A stretch of DNA of 64,000 nucleotides, taken from the NCBI RefSeq assembly GCF_009729545.1, contig NZ_WFIY01000004.1, forward strand, positions 1,152,001 through 1,216,000, read 5' to 3'. The notes beneath the pieces were generated by a model. That model had not been told where the DNA came from. It ran no database searches and worked only from the letters and a program-made list of their open reading frames with translations. Shown piece by piece: positions 26,213-34,886 of the stretch; positions within the stretch are counted from its first letter, which is position 1; every line of letters starts with the position of its first letter. Made by a program: the position numbers and the translations under genes. The DNA is from Acidianus infernus (lineage in GTDB: Archaea; Thermoproteota; Thermoprotei_A; Sulfolobales; Sulfolobaceae).

Positions 26213-26713
26213 TTAGCCTAAAGTTCTAACAATCTCATTTAGAATTTTCTCCTTTAGTGAATCCCTATTTTCCTCAGTAACTATGTAAGTTTTACCGTCA
26301 ACGTTAAGTTTTACATTCCTGTGGACTACGGCAATTAAAGGTTTATCAAGCTTTAGTACTTCGTCTATTAAGCTTTTTATTAAAGGCATAGACAACTCCA
26401 TGGGGCCTATTTCGTCTATAGCTATAACTTGAGCTTTAGGTAGAGAATCTTTAACGTCCTTAACCACCTCCTCAGCCTCATCTTGCACTGCATATTTTCC
26501 TACCTTAATTTTGCCTTCTCCAACTTTGGCTAACCATCTTTCCTTCCCTGTAGGAATGCTGACTATCTTAAATCCTATCCTCCTTCCCCCTTCCCTTACT
26601 TCCGGACAATAAAATCCTACAACCGTGTAGTTTCTTTTAATTAATTCTTTTACTACGTATATTAAAATAGTGGTCTTTCCAACTCCAGGTTTTCCGGTTA
26701 TGAAAAATCTCAT
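26213..26713 (-). CDS. THEP1-type nucleoside triphosphatase
   Basis: The P-loop FITGKPGVGKTT is at the very N-terminus, FYCPEVREGGRRIGFKIV follows, and the Walker B motif is VIAIDEIGPMEL. Together with a length of about 166 residues this is the THEP1/NTPase family, which hydrolyses NTPs and dNTPs in vitro; the cellular role is unclear. The frame extends to 26788, but ATG 26713 (MRFFITGKPG) is the family's usual start. Divergent from gad. Confidence 0.85.
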   Translation of the reverse strand: MRFFITGKPGVGKTTILIYVVKELIKRNYTVVGFYCPEVREGGRRIGFKIVSIPTGKERWLAKVGEGKIKVGKYAVQDEAEEVVKDVKDSLPKAQVIAIDEIGPMELSMPLIKSLIDEVLKLDKPLIAVVHRNVKLNVDGKTYIVTEENRDSLKEKILNEIVRTLG

Positions 26714-26763
26714 GAATAAATTAAAGGAATAAAGTTTAAGATTATTTGCTTCGACTATTTTGT

Positions 26764-27945
26764 ATGAAGATTCAAGAAATAGAACCAATCGTGTTAACTT
26801 CTAAAGAGAAAGGAGGAGCAACCTGGGCTTCAACAATGATTTTAGTCAGAGTTACAACATCTAACGGTGCAGTAGGCTATGGAGAAGCTGTTCCTACGCT
26901 GAGGGTAATTTCGGTATATAACGCAATAAAACAAGTTTCAAAGACGTTTATAGGAAAAGAAGTGGAGGAAGTCGAGAAAAATTACCACGAATGGTATAAA
27001 CAAGATTTTTACTTGGCTAGGTCTTTTGAATCCGCAACAGCAGTTTCTGCAATAGATATTGCCTCATGGGACATTTTAGGTAAGGAGTTGGGTTCTCCTA
27101 TTTACAAGCTTTTGGGAGGAAAGTTTAGAGACAAAGTTTTAGTTTACGCTAACGGCTGGTATTCAGATTGCGTTACCCCAGAGGACTTCGCAAACAAAGC
27201 AAAGGAGGTTGTAAAAATGGGTTATAAAGGGCTAAAGTTTGATCCCTTTGGCCAATATTACGATTGGATAGACGAGAAAGGATTAAGAGAAGCAGAGGAA
27301 AGGGTTAAGGCTGTAAGGGAAGCTGTAGGAGACGAAGTTTACATCATGATTGAACATCACGGTAGGTTTAACGCTAATTCTGCAATAAAAATTGCGCATG
27401 TACTGGAAAAATACAATCCACTCTTCATGGAAGAGCCTGTTCATCACGAGGACATTGAAGGTTATAAAAAGTATCGTTCATCAACTAAGGTTACAGTAGC
27501 CCTAGGAGAGAGGTTAATAAGCCTAAAGGAGGCTATGTTCTACATAGATAATAGGCTAGCTGACGTTTTACAGCCAGACATTACAAACATTGGTGGAGTT
27601 ACAATTGCAAGGAAAGTGGTAGCTTTAGCTGAGGCAAACGACGTAGAAATTGCATTCCATAACGCTTTTGGTTCTATACAGAACGCTGTCTCTATTCAGT
27701 TAAGTGCAGTTATTCCTAACCTCTTAATCCTGGAGAACTTTTACGATTGGTTCCCTCAATGGAAGAGAGACCTGGTCTATAACGGGACTCCAGTAGAAGA
27801 CGGTTACGTAAAAGTTCCGGAAAAGCCGGGTATAGGAGTTGACGTTAACGAGAAGCTCTTGGAAGAACTTAAGGCCGAACCAATTCCTTTAGAAGTTGGA
27901 GAAGAACCGGTTTGGGTGGTTAAAAACACTTGGAGGGGATACTAA
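26764..27945 (+). CDS. gad: Gluconate dehydratase (enolase superfamily)
   Basis: About 393 residues of the mandelate-racemase/enolase type. Motifs are VGYGEAVPT, GYKGLKFDPFG, MIEHHGRFNA, LFMEEPVHHED, VALGERL and VLQPDITNIGG with the C-terminal FHNAFGS. The order and the partner gene match the Sulfolobus gluconate dehydratase that turns D-gluconate into 2-keto-3-deoxygluconate. ATG 26764 is chosen over 26746 because MKIQEIEP begins the conserved capping domain and a TTTAAGATT box lies about 25 bp upstream. kdgA follows with no gap. Confidence 0.87.
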   Translation: MKIQEIEPIVLTSKEKGGATWASTMILVRVTTSNGAVGYGEAVPTLRVISVYNAIKQVSKTFIGKEVEEVEKNYHEWYKQDFYLARSFESATAVSAIDIASWDILGKELGSPIYKLLGGKFRDKVLVYANGWYSDCVTPEDFANKAKEVVKMGYKGLKFDPFGQYYDWIDEKGLREAEERVKAVREAVGDEVYIMIEHHGRFNANSAIKIAHVLEKYNPLFMEEPVHHEDIEGYKKYRSSTKVTVALGERLISLKEAMFYIDNRLADVLQPDITNIGGVTIARKVVALAEANDVEIAFHNAFGSIQNAVSIQLSAVIPNLLILENFYDWFPQWKRDLVYNGTPVEDGYVKVPEKPGIGVDVNEKLLEELKAEPIPLEVGEEPVWVVKNTWRGY

Positions 27946-28794
27946 ATGGAGATTATAGTTCCTATTCTAACTCCTTTTAATGAAAAAGGAGAAATCGACG
28001 GAGAGAAAGTTAAGACTCACGTGGAGAACTTGTTAAGGAAAGGAGTTGATATAATCTTCGTTAACGGCACAACTGGTGTAGGTCCTGCGTTATCTAAAGA
28101 TGAGAAAAGGAAAATGTTGGACTACGTTCTCGACGTTACTAATAAGGTAATATTCCAAGTGGGTTCCCTTAATATGAAGGAAGTTTTGGAGTTAGTAAAT
28201 TATGCTAATGAGAAGGATTTAATTGCAGTTGCCTCTTATCCTCCTTTTTATTTTTCAATTCCAAAGGATTTCATAGTAAAGTACTTCAAGGAAATATGTA
28301 AAGCGAGCAAGCACCCCGTTTACCTTTATAATTATCCTGGGGCAACTGGTAAGGACGTTGATGTAAACCTTGCTAAGGAAATAGACTGTATAAAAGGCGT
28401 TAAGGATACTAATCCTGATTTTGCTCACACAATAAGGTACAAGGAATTAGGAATAAAGACGTACAACGGTTTAGAAAATCTCGCAATTGCTTCACTTAGC
28501 ATTCTAGACGGCACAGTAGTAGGTGCAGGGAATTACATGCCAGAATTATTCTCTCAGTTGAGAGAATACATAAAGGCTGGAGACATGAGAAAAGCACTGG
28601 ATTTGCAGTTAAAGATAGACGAAATTGATGGAACTACGATTCCCTACGGTAAGATCTCCTCAATGTACTACCTAGTGAAAGAACTTCAAGGCTATGACGT
28701 TGGAGTACCTAGACCTCCAATGTACCCATTAGAGGAAAATAAAGCGAAAGAATTGGTAGAAAAGGTTAGAAAAATATGGAATAAATCTGAGTAA
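27946..28794 (+). CDS. kdgA: 2-keto-3-deoxygluconate aldolase
   Basis: A 282-residue TIM-barrel aldolase of the DHDPS/NAL family. The Schiff-base lysine is K153 (IKGVKDTN), the catalytic tyrosine Y130 (VYLYNYP), and FVNGTTGVGP is the carboxylate-binding loop. It splits 2-keto-3-deoxygluconate, and probably the 6-phosphate and galactose forms, to pyruvate and glyceraldehyde (phosphate) in the branched Entner-Doudoroff route of Sulfolobales. Its ATG follows the gad stop codon directly. The KDG kinase and non-phosphorylating GAPDH genes that accompany this pair in Saccharolobus are not next to it here. Confidence 0.88.
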   Translation: MEIIVPILTPFNEKGEIDGEKVKTHVENLLRKGVDIIFVNGTTGVGPALSKDEKRKMLDYVLDVTNKVIFQVGSLNMKEVLELVNYANEKDLIAVASYPPFYFSIPKDFIVKYFKEICKASKHPVYLYNYPGATGKDVDVNLAKEIDCIKGVKDTNPDFAHTIRYKELGIKTYNGLENLAIASLSILDGTVVGAGNYMPELFSQLREYIKAGDMRKALDLQLKIDEIDGTTIPYGKISSMYYLVKELQGYDVGVPRPPMYPLEENKAKELVEKVRKIWNKSE

Positions 28795-28854
28795 AGAGGA
28801 TAGAATAGGAGAAATAAAATTATGGATGTTGAGATGTATTTAGAAAAACACCAA

Positions 28855-29373
28855 TTACTTTAGTTTATTTTTCAGCCCATCAAGACAGGCTTTACAACAA
28901 GCGTAATAAGTTTTCCTACCTTTTTTAAGAATTAAAGGAGACCCCCTAATTACTCCACCACAATAATCACACCTCATCTCAACTCTAACGTTGATTTTAC
29001 CAACCTTTTTATGCGAGAGAAATAAGTACTTCTTCTCATCATTTATCTTTTTGAGTTCCTCCTCGAGCTCGTTTAAATCCCTAGCATGAATAACTGCCAT
29101 TATATTTCCGTCTATCAGTTCAAAGCATTCAGCATTTTGAGGACATTTACTCGTTACCACAAAGGCTGTTACTCCTTCGTTATATTCTACAGTAAATTTT
29201 ATTCCCTTTTCTTGGAGAGAAGTAATAATCCTAGATACTGTAGATCTACTCACTTTGAGCTTCTTTGCAATTTCACTTACTGGTATTCTAGAGTTCTCCT
29301 TCAACAGTTGTAACACTCTGTATTCAAGATCCCCAAGTTTTACTTCATTTGTTTCATAGTTCACGTAAGTCAT
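28855..29373 (-). CDS. copT: Copper-responsive regulator CopT/CopR (HTH + TRASH)
   Basis: The N-terminal winged helix of Lrp type (LEYRVLQLLKENSRIPVSEI, then AKKLKVSRSTVSRIITSL) is at residues 16-60. A middle sensor-like part follows, and the C-terminal TRASH metal-binding domain reads MRCDYCGGVIRG...YYACCKACLDGL. This architecture is that of the Sulfolobales regulator controlling copper export. It is divergent from copM-copA with 87 bp between, the arrangement known from Saccharolobus solfataricus, so it probably binds that shared region and responds to Cu(I). Confidence 0.88.
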   Translation of the reverse strand: MTYVNYETNEVKLGDLEYRVLQLLKENSRIPVSEIAKKLKVSRSTVSRIITSLQEKGIKFTVEYNEGVTAFVVTSKCPQNAECFELIDGNIMAVIHARDLNELEEELKKINDEKKYLFLSHKKVGKINVRVEMRCDYCGGVIRGSPLILKKGRKTYYACCKACLDGLKNKLK

Positions 29374-29460
29374 TTTACATTTTGAACCTAATATTTCTTT
29401 CTCTTTTTTACTATTTGTTAAAAATAAAATATTAAAAGAGACGAAAGTATATATAAAATT
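29374..29460. promoter_or_regulatory. Divergent copT / copMA promoter region
   Basis: An 87-bp AT-rich region. On the plus side ATATTAAAAG lies about 28 bp before the copM ATG, and a second TATATATAAAA is closer. On the minus side an AAAAGAGAAAGAAAT run precedes copT. CopT binding is expected here from the known system, but I could not define a dyad. Confidence 0.45.
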
Positions 29461-29625
29461 ATGATAGACCCGGTTTGCGGAATGGAAGTAGATGAAAACT
29501 CTAAGTATAAGACAATGTATAAAGGTAAGGTGTATTACTTTTGTTCACCCCATTGCATGAAAGCCTTCCAGAAAGATCCTGAGAAGTACTTAAAGGAAGG
29601 GCCTAAGGGAATGCCCAATGAGTAA
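29461..29625 (+). CDS. copM: Small YHS/TRASH-type copper-binding protein CopM
   Basis: A 54-residue protein: MIDPVCGMEVDE at the start, then YKGKVYYFCSPHCMKAFQKD and a short tail. The C-x-M and C-x3-C pattern (DPVCGM, FCSPHC) is the YHS/TRASH metal-binding fold. In the Sulfolobales copper locus a protein of this size between the regulator and the ATPase acts as a presumed Cu(I) carrier. Its last 8 bp overlap the copA start. Confidence 0.85.
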   Translation: MIDPVCGMEVDENSKYKTMYKGKVYYFCSPHCMKAFQKDPEKYLKEGPKGMPNE

Positions 29626-31873
29626 AGAGGAGGGTGAAAAATTAAGGATAAAGAAAGAGGAGGAATTGAAAGTAGTCGGAATGCATTGTGCTACTTGCGT
29701 AAGTACTGTATCTAAATCAATTAAGAGCGTAAAAGGAGTAAAAGACGCAAACGTAAATCTCGCTTCTGGAATTGCTAGAGTAGAAATTGAGAACGCAAGA
29801 CTTAAGGACATAGTTGAGGCAATAAAGAAGGCGGGCTATGACGTTGTTACACAGAAAATCAGCTTTAAGGTAGACATTAACCCTGAGGATGCAAGGAAGA
29901 TTGAGGAAAAAGTTGAGGAGATAAAAGGAGTAATAAAAGCCAGCGTTAACCCAACTAACGGTTACGTAATAGTGGAGTTCAATCCTTACTCCATAACCTC
30001 AGACGAGTTGGCTGAAGAAATCTACAAAAAGACTGGGCACAAAGTGACCAAGGTTAAGAGCGAAGTAACTAACAAGAGTGAAGTTAAAGAAATGCTTGAG
30101 AGACTCATTATAGCATGGATTTTTACAATTCCTACATTATATTTCCAATACTCCGGATTACTTTTCATAGCATTCCTTACCTCAATTCCTGTTCAATTCT
30201 ACGCAGGATTAAGGTATCATTTAGGAGCGTATAGGGCATTAAAGAATAAAACTGCAAACATGGATACTTTAGTTTCCCTCTCAACTAACGTAGCTTGGTT
30301 TTACAGCGTTTATGCCCTAATAGTTCATCAGCAAGTGTTCTTTGACGTTGCCTCTCTCTTAATCTCTTTCATATTAATAGGAAAAACTCTGGAAGCTTAC
30401 TTGAAGGAAAGGATATCAGTGCAAATAACTTCACTAAAGGAAGTGAAAGCAACGTTAGCTGACGGAAGAATAGTTAAAGCAAGCGAGTTAAAAGTAGGAG
30501 ACGAGATTATAGTTAAGTCAGGAGAAGTAATACCCGCAGATGGAATAGTTGATGAAGGTAGTGGAGAAGTTAATGAATCCATAGTAAACGGTGAAAGTTT
30601 ACCGGTAAAGAAAAAGAAAGGAGATGCAGTAATAGGAGGTTCGACTTTAATTTCCGGTTACCTAAAGGTTTACGTTACTAGGGCAGGAGAGAGGACTTAC
30701 ATTTCACAAGTTGTTGAGGCAGTAAACCAAGCACAAACTGCAAGGTTACCTATACAAAACTTGGTAGATAAGGTTGCGTCAATATTTACTCCCTTAATAA
30801 TAGGAATATCGGCAATAGTGTTCGTAGTTTGGAGATTTATACTAGGATATAGCACAGAGGAATCCTTGTTATTCTCTGTAGCAACTTTGGCCTCAGCTTG
30901 CCCTTGCCCATTTGGTTTAGCTACACCACTTGCTGTATTAACTTCCGTAAATAGGTTGGCAAAAAAGGGGATAATAGTGAGGAACGGCGAAAGTTTAGAA
31001 ACGCTGAAAAAAGTCGATACTTTCATTTTTGATAAGACTGGGACTATTACTGAAGGTAAGATAAGTGTAAGGGCTGAAGGAGATAAAGACGCAATATCTT
31101 ACGCCTCTGCTTTAGAAAAAATGAGCAACCACACCGTAGCTAAGGCAATATCTTCGATTTCTAACGGGTCATTTGAGGTTAAGGATTTTACAGAATTTCC
31201 TGGCTCTGGAGTTTATGGTAAAGTTAACGGTCATGACGTTATTGTAGGCAAAAGGGAGTTCGTATTGCAGAACTGTGAAGGAGAAGGTAAAGGAGACGTA
31301 TTAGTTTGCGTTGACGGTAAAGTTTCAGCGTCTTTTTACTTGGAAGATAAAATAAGGGAAGATGCAGTCAAAGTTATAGAGCACTTGAAGAGAATGGGGA
31401 AGAGGATAATTATTGCCACAGGAGATACAAGCGAAAATGCTGAAAAAGTTGGTAAAGAACTTGGAGTTGAGGTCATAAAGGGATTATCTGCAGACGAAAA
31501 AGCGGAGTTGGTTAAAAGTGAAGTTAATAAAGGGAGGATAGTTGCCTTTATAGGAGATGGAGTGAACGACGCAATTGCTCTTAAAGAAGCTAATGTTGGA
31601 ATCGCTATTTCCTCAGGAACTGACATTGCAAAATATGCTGGAGATATTATTATTCCTAAGGTAGGAGATTTACTCACGTTACTAGAGTACTCCAAGTTAA
31701 CTGTGAGGAAAATAAAGGAAAACTTAGCCTGGGCATTTGGTTATAATTCTATACTAGTGCCGATAGCTGCAGGGATACTTTATCCTACGTTATATTTACC
31801 TCCAGAATATGCAGCATTGGCAATGTCCATGGATAGCGTAGCAGTATCATTATGGTCTCTAGTTAAGATTTGA
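29618..31873 (+). CDS. copA: Cu(I)-exporting P1B-type ATPase CopA
   Basis: 751 residues. The N-terminal heavy-metal domain has GMHCATCVST (C24, C27). A second N-terminal beta-alpha fold (SFKVDINPEDARKIEEKV) lacks the CxxC and may be a degenerate metal domain. Then come the actuator GEVIPADGIVDEGSGEVNES, the transport-site motif SACPCPFGLATPL in helix 6, the phosphorylation site DKTGTITEG, the hinge GDGVNDAIALKEAN, and the last helices with FGYNSILVP and SMDSVAVSLW, residues typical of the Cu(I) subgroup. It pumps Cu(I) out of the cell. Co-transcribed with copM. Confidence 0.92.
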   Translation: MSKEEGEKLRIKKEEELKVVGMHCATCVSTVSKSIKSVKGVKDANVNLASGIARVEIENARLKDIVEAIKKAGYDVVTQKISFKVDINPEDARKIEEKVEEIKGVIKASVNPTNGYVIVEFNPYSITSDELAEEIYKKTGHKVTKVKSEVTNKSEVKEMLERLIIAWIFTIPTLYFQYSGLLFIAFLTSIPVQFYAGLRYHLGAYRALKNKTANMDTLVSLSTNVAWFYSVYALIVHQQVFFDVASLLISFILIGKTLEAYLKERISVQITSLKEVKATLADGRIVKASELKVGDEIIVKSGEVIPADGIVDEGSGEVNESIVNGESLPVKKKKGDAVIGGSTLISGYLKVYVTRAGERTYISQVVEAVNQAQTARLPIQNLVDKVASIFTPLIIGISAIVFVVWRFILGYSTEESLLFSVATLASACPCPFGLATPLAVLTSVNRLAKKGIIVRNGESLETLKKVDTFIFDKTGTITEGKISVRAEGDKDAISYASALEKMSNHTVAKAISSISNGSFEVKDFTEFPGSGVYGKVNGHDVIVGKREFVLQNCEGEGKGDVLVCVDGKVSASFYLEDKIREDAVKVIEHLKRMGKRIIIATGDTSENAEKVGKELGVEVIKGLSADEKAELVKSEVNKGRIVAFIGDGVNDAIALKEANVGIAISSGTDIAKYAGDIIIPKVGDLLTLLEYSKLTVRKIKENLAWAFGYNSILVPIAAGILYPTLYLPPEYAALAMSMDSVAVSLWSLVKI

Positions 31874-31890
31874 AAGTTAGTTAAACTAAG

Positions 31891-32548
<658 letters not shown>

Positions 32549-32584
32549 ATTCACAAATAATATATGATTAAGTATATTTTACTC

Positions 32585-32947
32585 TTAACTGGTGGCTATT
32601 ACAACCAGTTTTCTAACATCTTCTTTCAATTTTATAACTTCTTTCTCATTTAGACTAATTTCATGAAATCCCTCAACATGAAGAGTCCACGCGTTTTTCC
32701 ATTGAATTGCAATTTCGGGATATTTATTTCGTAACAATCTAGAAGCTTTAAATAAGCTTTCACTTTCCCATCTTCCCTTATTTTCAACCTCTTTAATTAT
32801 TTCTTTTAGGTTATTTTCTATAACCAGGAGCTTTATTGCTTCCTCAGCAGCCTTATAATACTTCTCACAAGCTTGAACAAGGTCACCCTTTGAAAGTAAT
32901 TCTTCTGCCTCCTCGTAGTATACTTCAGCACTTATAGTTATGCTCAT
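32585..32947 (-). CDS. PaREP1-family (HEPN-like) protein
   Basis: A 120-residue all-helical protein: YYEEAEELLSKGDLVQACEK, YYKAAEEAIKLLV, SESLFKASRLLRNKYPEIAI, WKNAWTLHVEGFHE. This is the pattern of PaREP1/PaREP8 proteins, HEPN-like helical bundles frequent in Crenarchaeota. Members are often near nucleotidyltransferases or mobile DNA; no partner is adjacent here. GATTAAATAC lies about 27 bp before the ATG. Confidence 0.7.
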   Translation of the reverse strand: MSITISAEVYYEEAEELLSKGDLVQACEKYYKAAEEAIKLLVIENNLKEIIKEVENKGRWESESLFKASRLLRNKYPEIAIQWKNAWTLHVEGFHEISLNEKEVIKLKEDVRKLVVIATS

Positions 32948-33102
32948 CCTATATTAGTTAAGAAAGATTAGTATTTAATCTTTCACTAAAAGAAAAGTGA
33001 AACCTTAAAAATACACAAAAATAATTTTGTGCGAAATCTAAGAAAGCCTATCGTAATCATTTTTAGGAATTTTCGTAGTTTACGCATTGCTAGAGCTGCT
33101 AG

Positions 33103-33147
33103 CTGACTTCCTCTTGGTTCCCTCCAAAGGGCTGAGTCCTTTTTCAT
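33103..33147 (-). repeat. Short tnpB-right-end-like repeat (copy F)
   Basis: The minus strand reads CATGAAAAAGGACTCAGCCC, then TTTGGAGGGAACCAAGAGGA, then AGTCAG. It matches copy G (20469-20504) and the 3' end of copy B. The CCCTTTGGAGGG stem is retained. The open frame on the minus strand across it (32986-33291) is not a gene. Confidence 0.55.
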
Positions 33148-33199
33148 GTTAATAGAAAACTTTTTATATTCGTTTATAATGCTTTTGTCGATAAAAAGA

Positions 33200-33373
33200 T
33201 GATCTCTCACGCCGATGTGGGCTATGCCCAAAAGGGTGGGAGGGATTACGGAGATGTGAGCCCCGTGCCGTTGGGCTCTAAGGAGTCCCATGACCCACCT
33301 AAAAGGTGGTTGAGGGCTAAGTCCCTACACTTGATCATGATTGAAGATAAAATGAATGAAATGAAAGTGTAGG
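33200..33373 (+). pseudogene. C-terminal relic of an IS607-type tnpB
   Basis: The plus strand reads GDVSPVPLGSKESHDPP, KRWLRAKSLHLIMIEDKMNE, MKV and stop, nearly identical to the end of the TnpB at 18904-20136. Upstream, GYAQKGGRDY is a decayed version of the zinc-finger segment. The sequence after the stop, GGGACAAACGG, is the shared right end of the element. Everything 5' of this is gone. Confidence 0.75.
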
Positions 33374-33390
33374 GACAAACGGGTAGTCAA

Positions 33391-33499
33391 GAGGGTCAGA
33401 GAACCATTTGAGGGGACTTTCATACTCTCGCCCTTCACTCGAGCTGGGGAGTTACTAAAAACTTTCTTGGGTTATCCATCCCTTTCATCCCTTAATCCC
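33391..33499 (-). repeat. tnpB-right-end-like repeat (copy C)
   Basis: The minus strand runs from GGGATTAAGGGATGAAAGGG through ATGGATAACCCAAGAAAGTT, TTTAGTAACTCCCCAGC, GAAAGTCCCCTCAAATGG to TTCTCTGACCC. It shares order with copies A and B but lacks the 3' CCCTTGGGAGGG block. It lies immediately beyond the right end of the IS607-type relic, in opposite orientation. The following 33500-33696 is AT-rich with nothing recognised. Confidence 0.55.
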
Positions 33500-33696
33500 A
33501 TTTTTGTAATATGAGGTTTGCTAATTGCTTCCAGCATCATAATGAGAAGTTTTCATCCGCAAGACTGTAACACTTTTACGAATCGTTATTTTTAATCATT
33601 TCTAAATACCGTTTTGAACAATTATATTGTTATGTCTATATAATATTACACTGTATTTTTACTAATGATCTCCCAACTGATGACTGCTCACAATGG

Positions 33697-33769
33697 TGGT
33701 GGTGTTTCCCTCGGAGGGTGTATGATCCATTAAGCCCGTGAGAAGTTACGTCACGGGTAAACACTACCA
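33697..33769 (-). repeat. Short hairpin element, copy 2 (MITE-like)
   Basis: The minus strand runs from GTGTTTACCCGTGACGTAAC to CCCTCCGAGGGAAACAC. It forms two stems, CCCGTGA/TCACGGG and CCCTC/GAGGG, and its ends are inverted (GTGTTT/AAACAC). It is homologous to 9653-9728. Its first bases overlap the stop codon of the hydrogenase protease gene, so it inserted at, or supplied, that 3' end. Confidence 0.6.
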
Positions 33770-34255
33770 AGGTTCTTTGCTTTTACTTTTTACGCATTGT
33801 ATAACTTTATCTACATCTACCTCAATTCCATAAGTAGAAATGAATTTCTTAAACTTCTGTAGCACTTTTTCCAGTCTTTTTATAACCGCGTCGCTTATCC
33901 CAGGCCAGTCTATGTATTCCGGTTTTATTCCCACAATATACGCCTCTTTAGGCCTGTTATTAGCTCTTGCAGATAAAGATAATACTTGTAACGGAGTTAA
34001 TCTATGCGGGTCTGTTATCTCTACGAAATCGGCTTCGTCTAAATTGACCTTAAATATTCCTTCCTCTTCATCCATTTGCACAATGTCTATAAAAAATACT
34101 ATGTCCCCATTTTCTATTGCCGAAAGAGCTTGAAAGCCATTAGCACCAGCATCAAATGCAGGTAACCCCAATTCTTCCATGCAGGCAGCAGTTAGTGAAC
34201 CAACTGCGTCGTCTCCGTAAAGTCTATTTCCTAGACCTATGATTTTAACAGCCAA
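33764..34255 (-). CDS. Hydrogenase maturation protease
   Basis: 163 residues of the HycI/HyaD type. It opens with VKIIGLGNRLYGDDAVGSLT, whose acidic residue (D near position 15) binds nickel in the family, and has a second metal region around FFIDIVQMD and the DPHRLTPLQVL segment. It removes the C-terminal tail of the large subunit after DPCLVCAAH once NiFe assembly is complete. Last gene of the hydrogenase operon; its 5' end overlaps the previous gene by 19 bp. The stop lies within hairpin element copy 2. Confidence 0.87.
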   Translation of the reverse strand: MAVKIIGLGNRLYGDDAVGSLTAACMEELGLPAFDAGANGFQALSAIENGDIVFFIDIVQMDEEEGIFKVNLDEADFVEITDPHRLTPLQVLSLSARANNRPKEAYIVGIKPEYIDWPGISDAVIKRLEKVLQKFKKFISTYGIEVDVDKVIQCVKSKSKEPW

Positions 34256-34668
34256 TTTACCTTCTCCTCCACCTTGGCATTAAGCTTTGCGATATTTTCG
34301 TCATTATAATCTCCCCTAAAATATAAGGCGTATACTTTGTTCACCACAGAGAAGATTAGAAGACCGTAAGCTACGTCTTCTAAATAATACCTGCCGTCTA
34401 ATCCAGGTCTTAATAATTCTAACATTTCCCACTTATCTTTAGTCTCAAGAATTATTTCCTTTTCACTTATACCTTCTGGGGCATATCTACTACTTCCTAC
34501 TAATAATACTTTTTCTGGGGATAACTTTCTTACTTCCTCCGCCGCGGCTATAGGATCCATACCGAGGTCTAGGACAAAATCCTTATCTTTCCACATCTCG
34601 TAAACTTTCTCTACAACTAATCCATCCGGTGTAGCAGAAAAGGGAATAAAACCTACAACTAACTTCAT
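34237..34668 (-). CDS. Hydrogenase-operon protein of unknown function (143 aa)
   Basis: A soluble protein with a Rossmann-like strand-helix rhythm: LVVGFIPFSATPDGLVVEKV, DFVLDLGMDPIAAAEEVRKL, SPEKVLLVGSSRYAPEG. That run resembles the order of hydrogenase maturation proteases (D.G...P...I..L.P..V.LV), but the GxGN start and the metal residues are missing. It could be a non-catalytic protease relative or scaffold; this is inference. It is locked into the operon by overlaps on both sides (4 bp and 19 bp). Confidence 0.7.
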   Translation of the reverse strand: MKLVVGFIPFSATPDGLVVEKVYEMWKDKDFVLDLGMDPIAAAEEVRKLSPEKVLLVGSSRYAPEGISEKEIILETKDKWEMLELLRPGLDGRYYLEDVAYGLLIFSVVNKVYALYFRGDYNDENIAKLNAKVEEKVNWLLKS

Positions 34669-34877
34669 TTATTACCAGCCCGTATTTTTCTTATCAAATC
34701 TAGGAGATCTTTCGCCTCATATTCCTTAAGCATTCTATCCAAATTAACCTCCTCAGGGGTTGTCTTTATGTCGTAAATTGCTGAGAGTAATTCTTGTTTT
34801 ATTGGTCTCGTTATTTCCTCTTTAATTGCGTCCTTAAAGGCTAGCAATTCTTGGACAAGCTTTATTATTTCGCTCAT
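34665..34877 (-). CDS. Small helical hydrogenase-operon protein (70 aa)
   Basis: MSEIIKLVQELLAFKDAIKE, then EITRPIKQELLSAIYDIKTT and a C-terminal RMLKEYEAKDLLDLIRKIRA. It is predicted almost entirely helical and amphipathic, with no cysteine or histidine. It follows hypE by 9 bp and overlaps the next gene by 4 bp, so it is co-translated with maturation genes. I do not recognise a family; a small accessory or adaptor for assembly is possible. Confidence 0.65.
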   Translation of the reverse strand: MSEIIKLVQELLAFKDAIKEEITRPIKQELLSAIYDIKTTPEEVNLDRMLKEYEAKDLLDLIRKIRAGNK

Positions 34878-34886
34878 TTTTCATCA

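Noticed and set aside
30697..31695. Two open frames on the minus strand inside copA
   Set aside because: They are shadows of CopA, whose P-type ATPase motifs are complete on the plus strand.
32986..33291. Open frame of 101 codons on the minus strand
   Set aside because: It covers repeat copy F and the antisense of the tnpB C-terminal relic, so it is not a gene.
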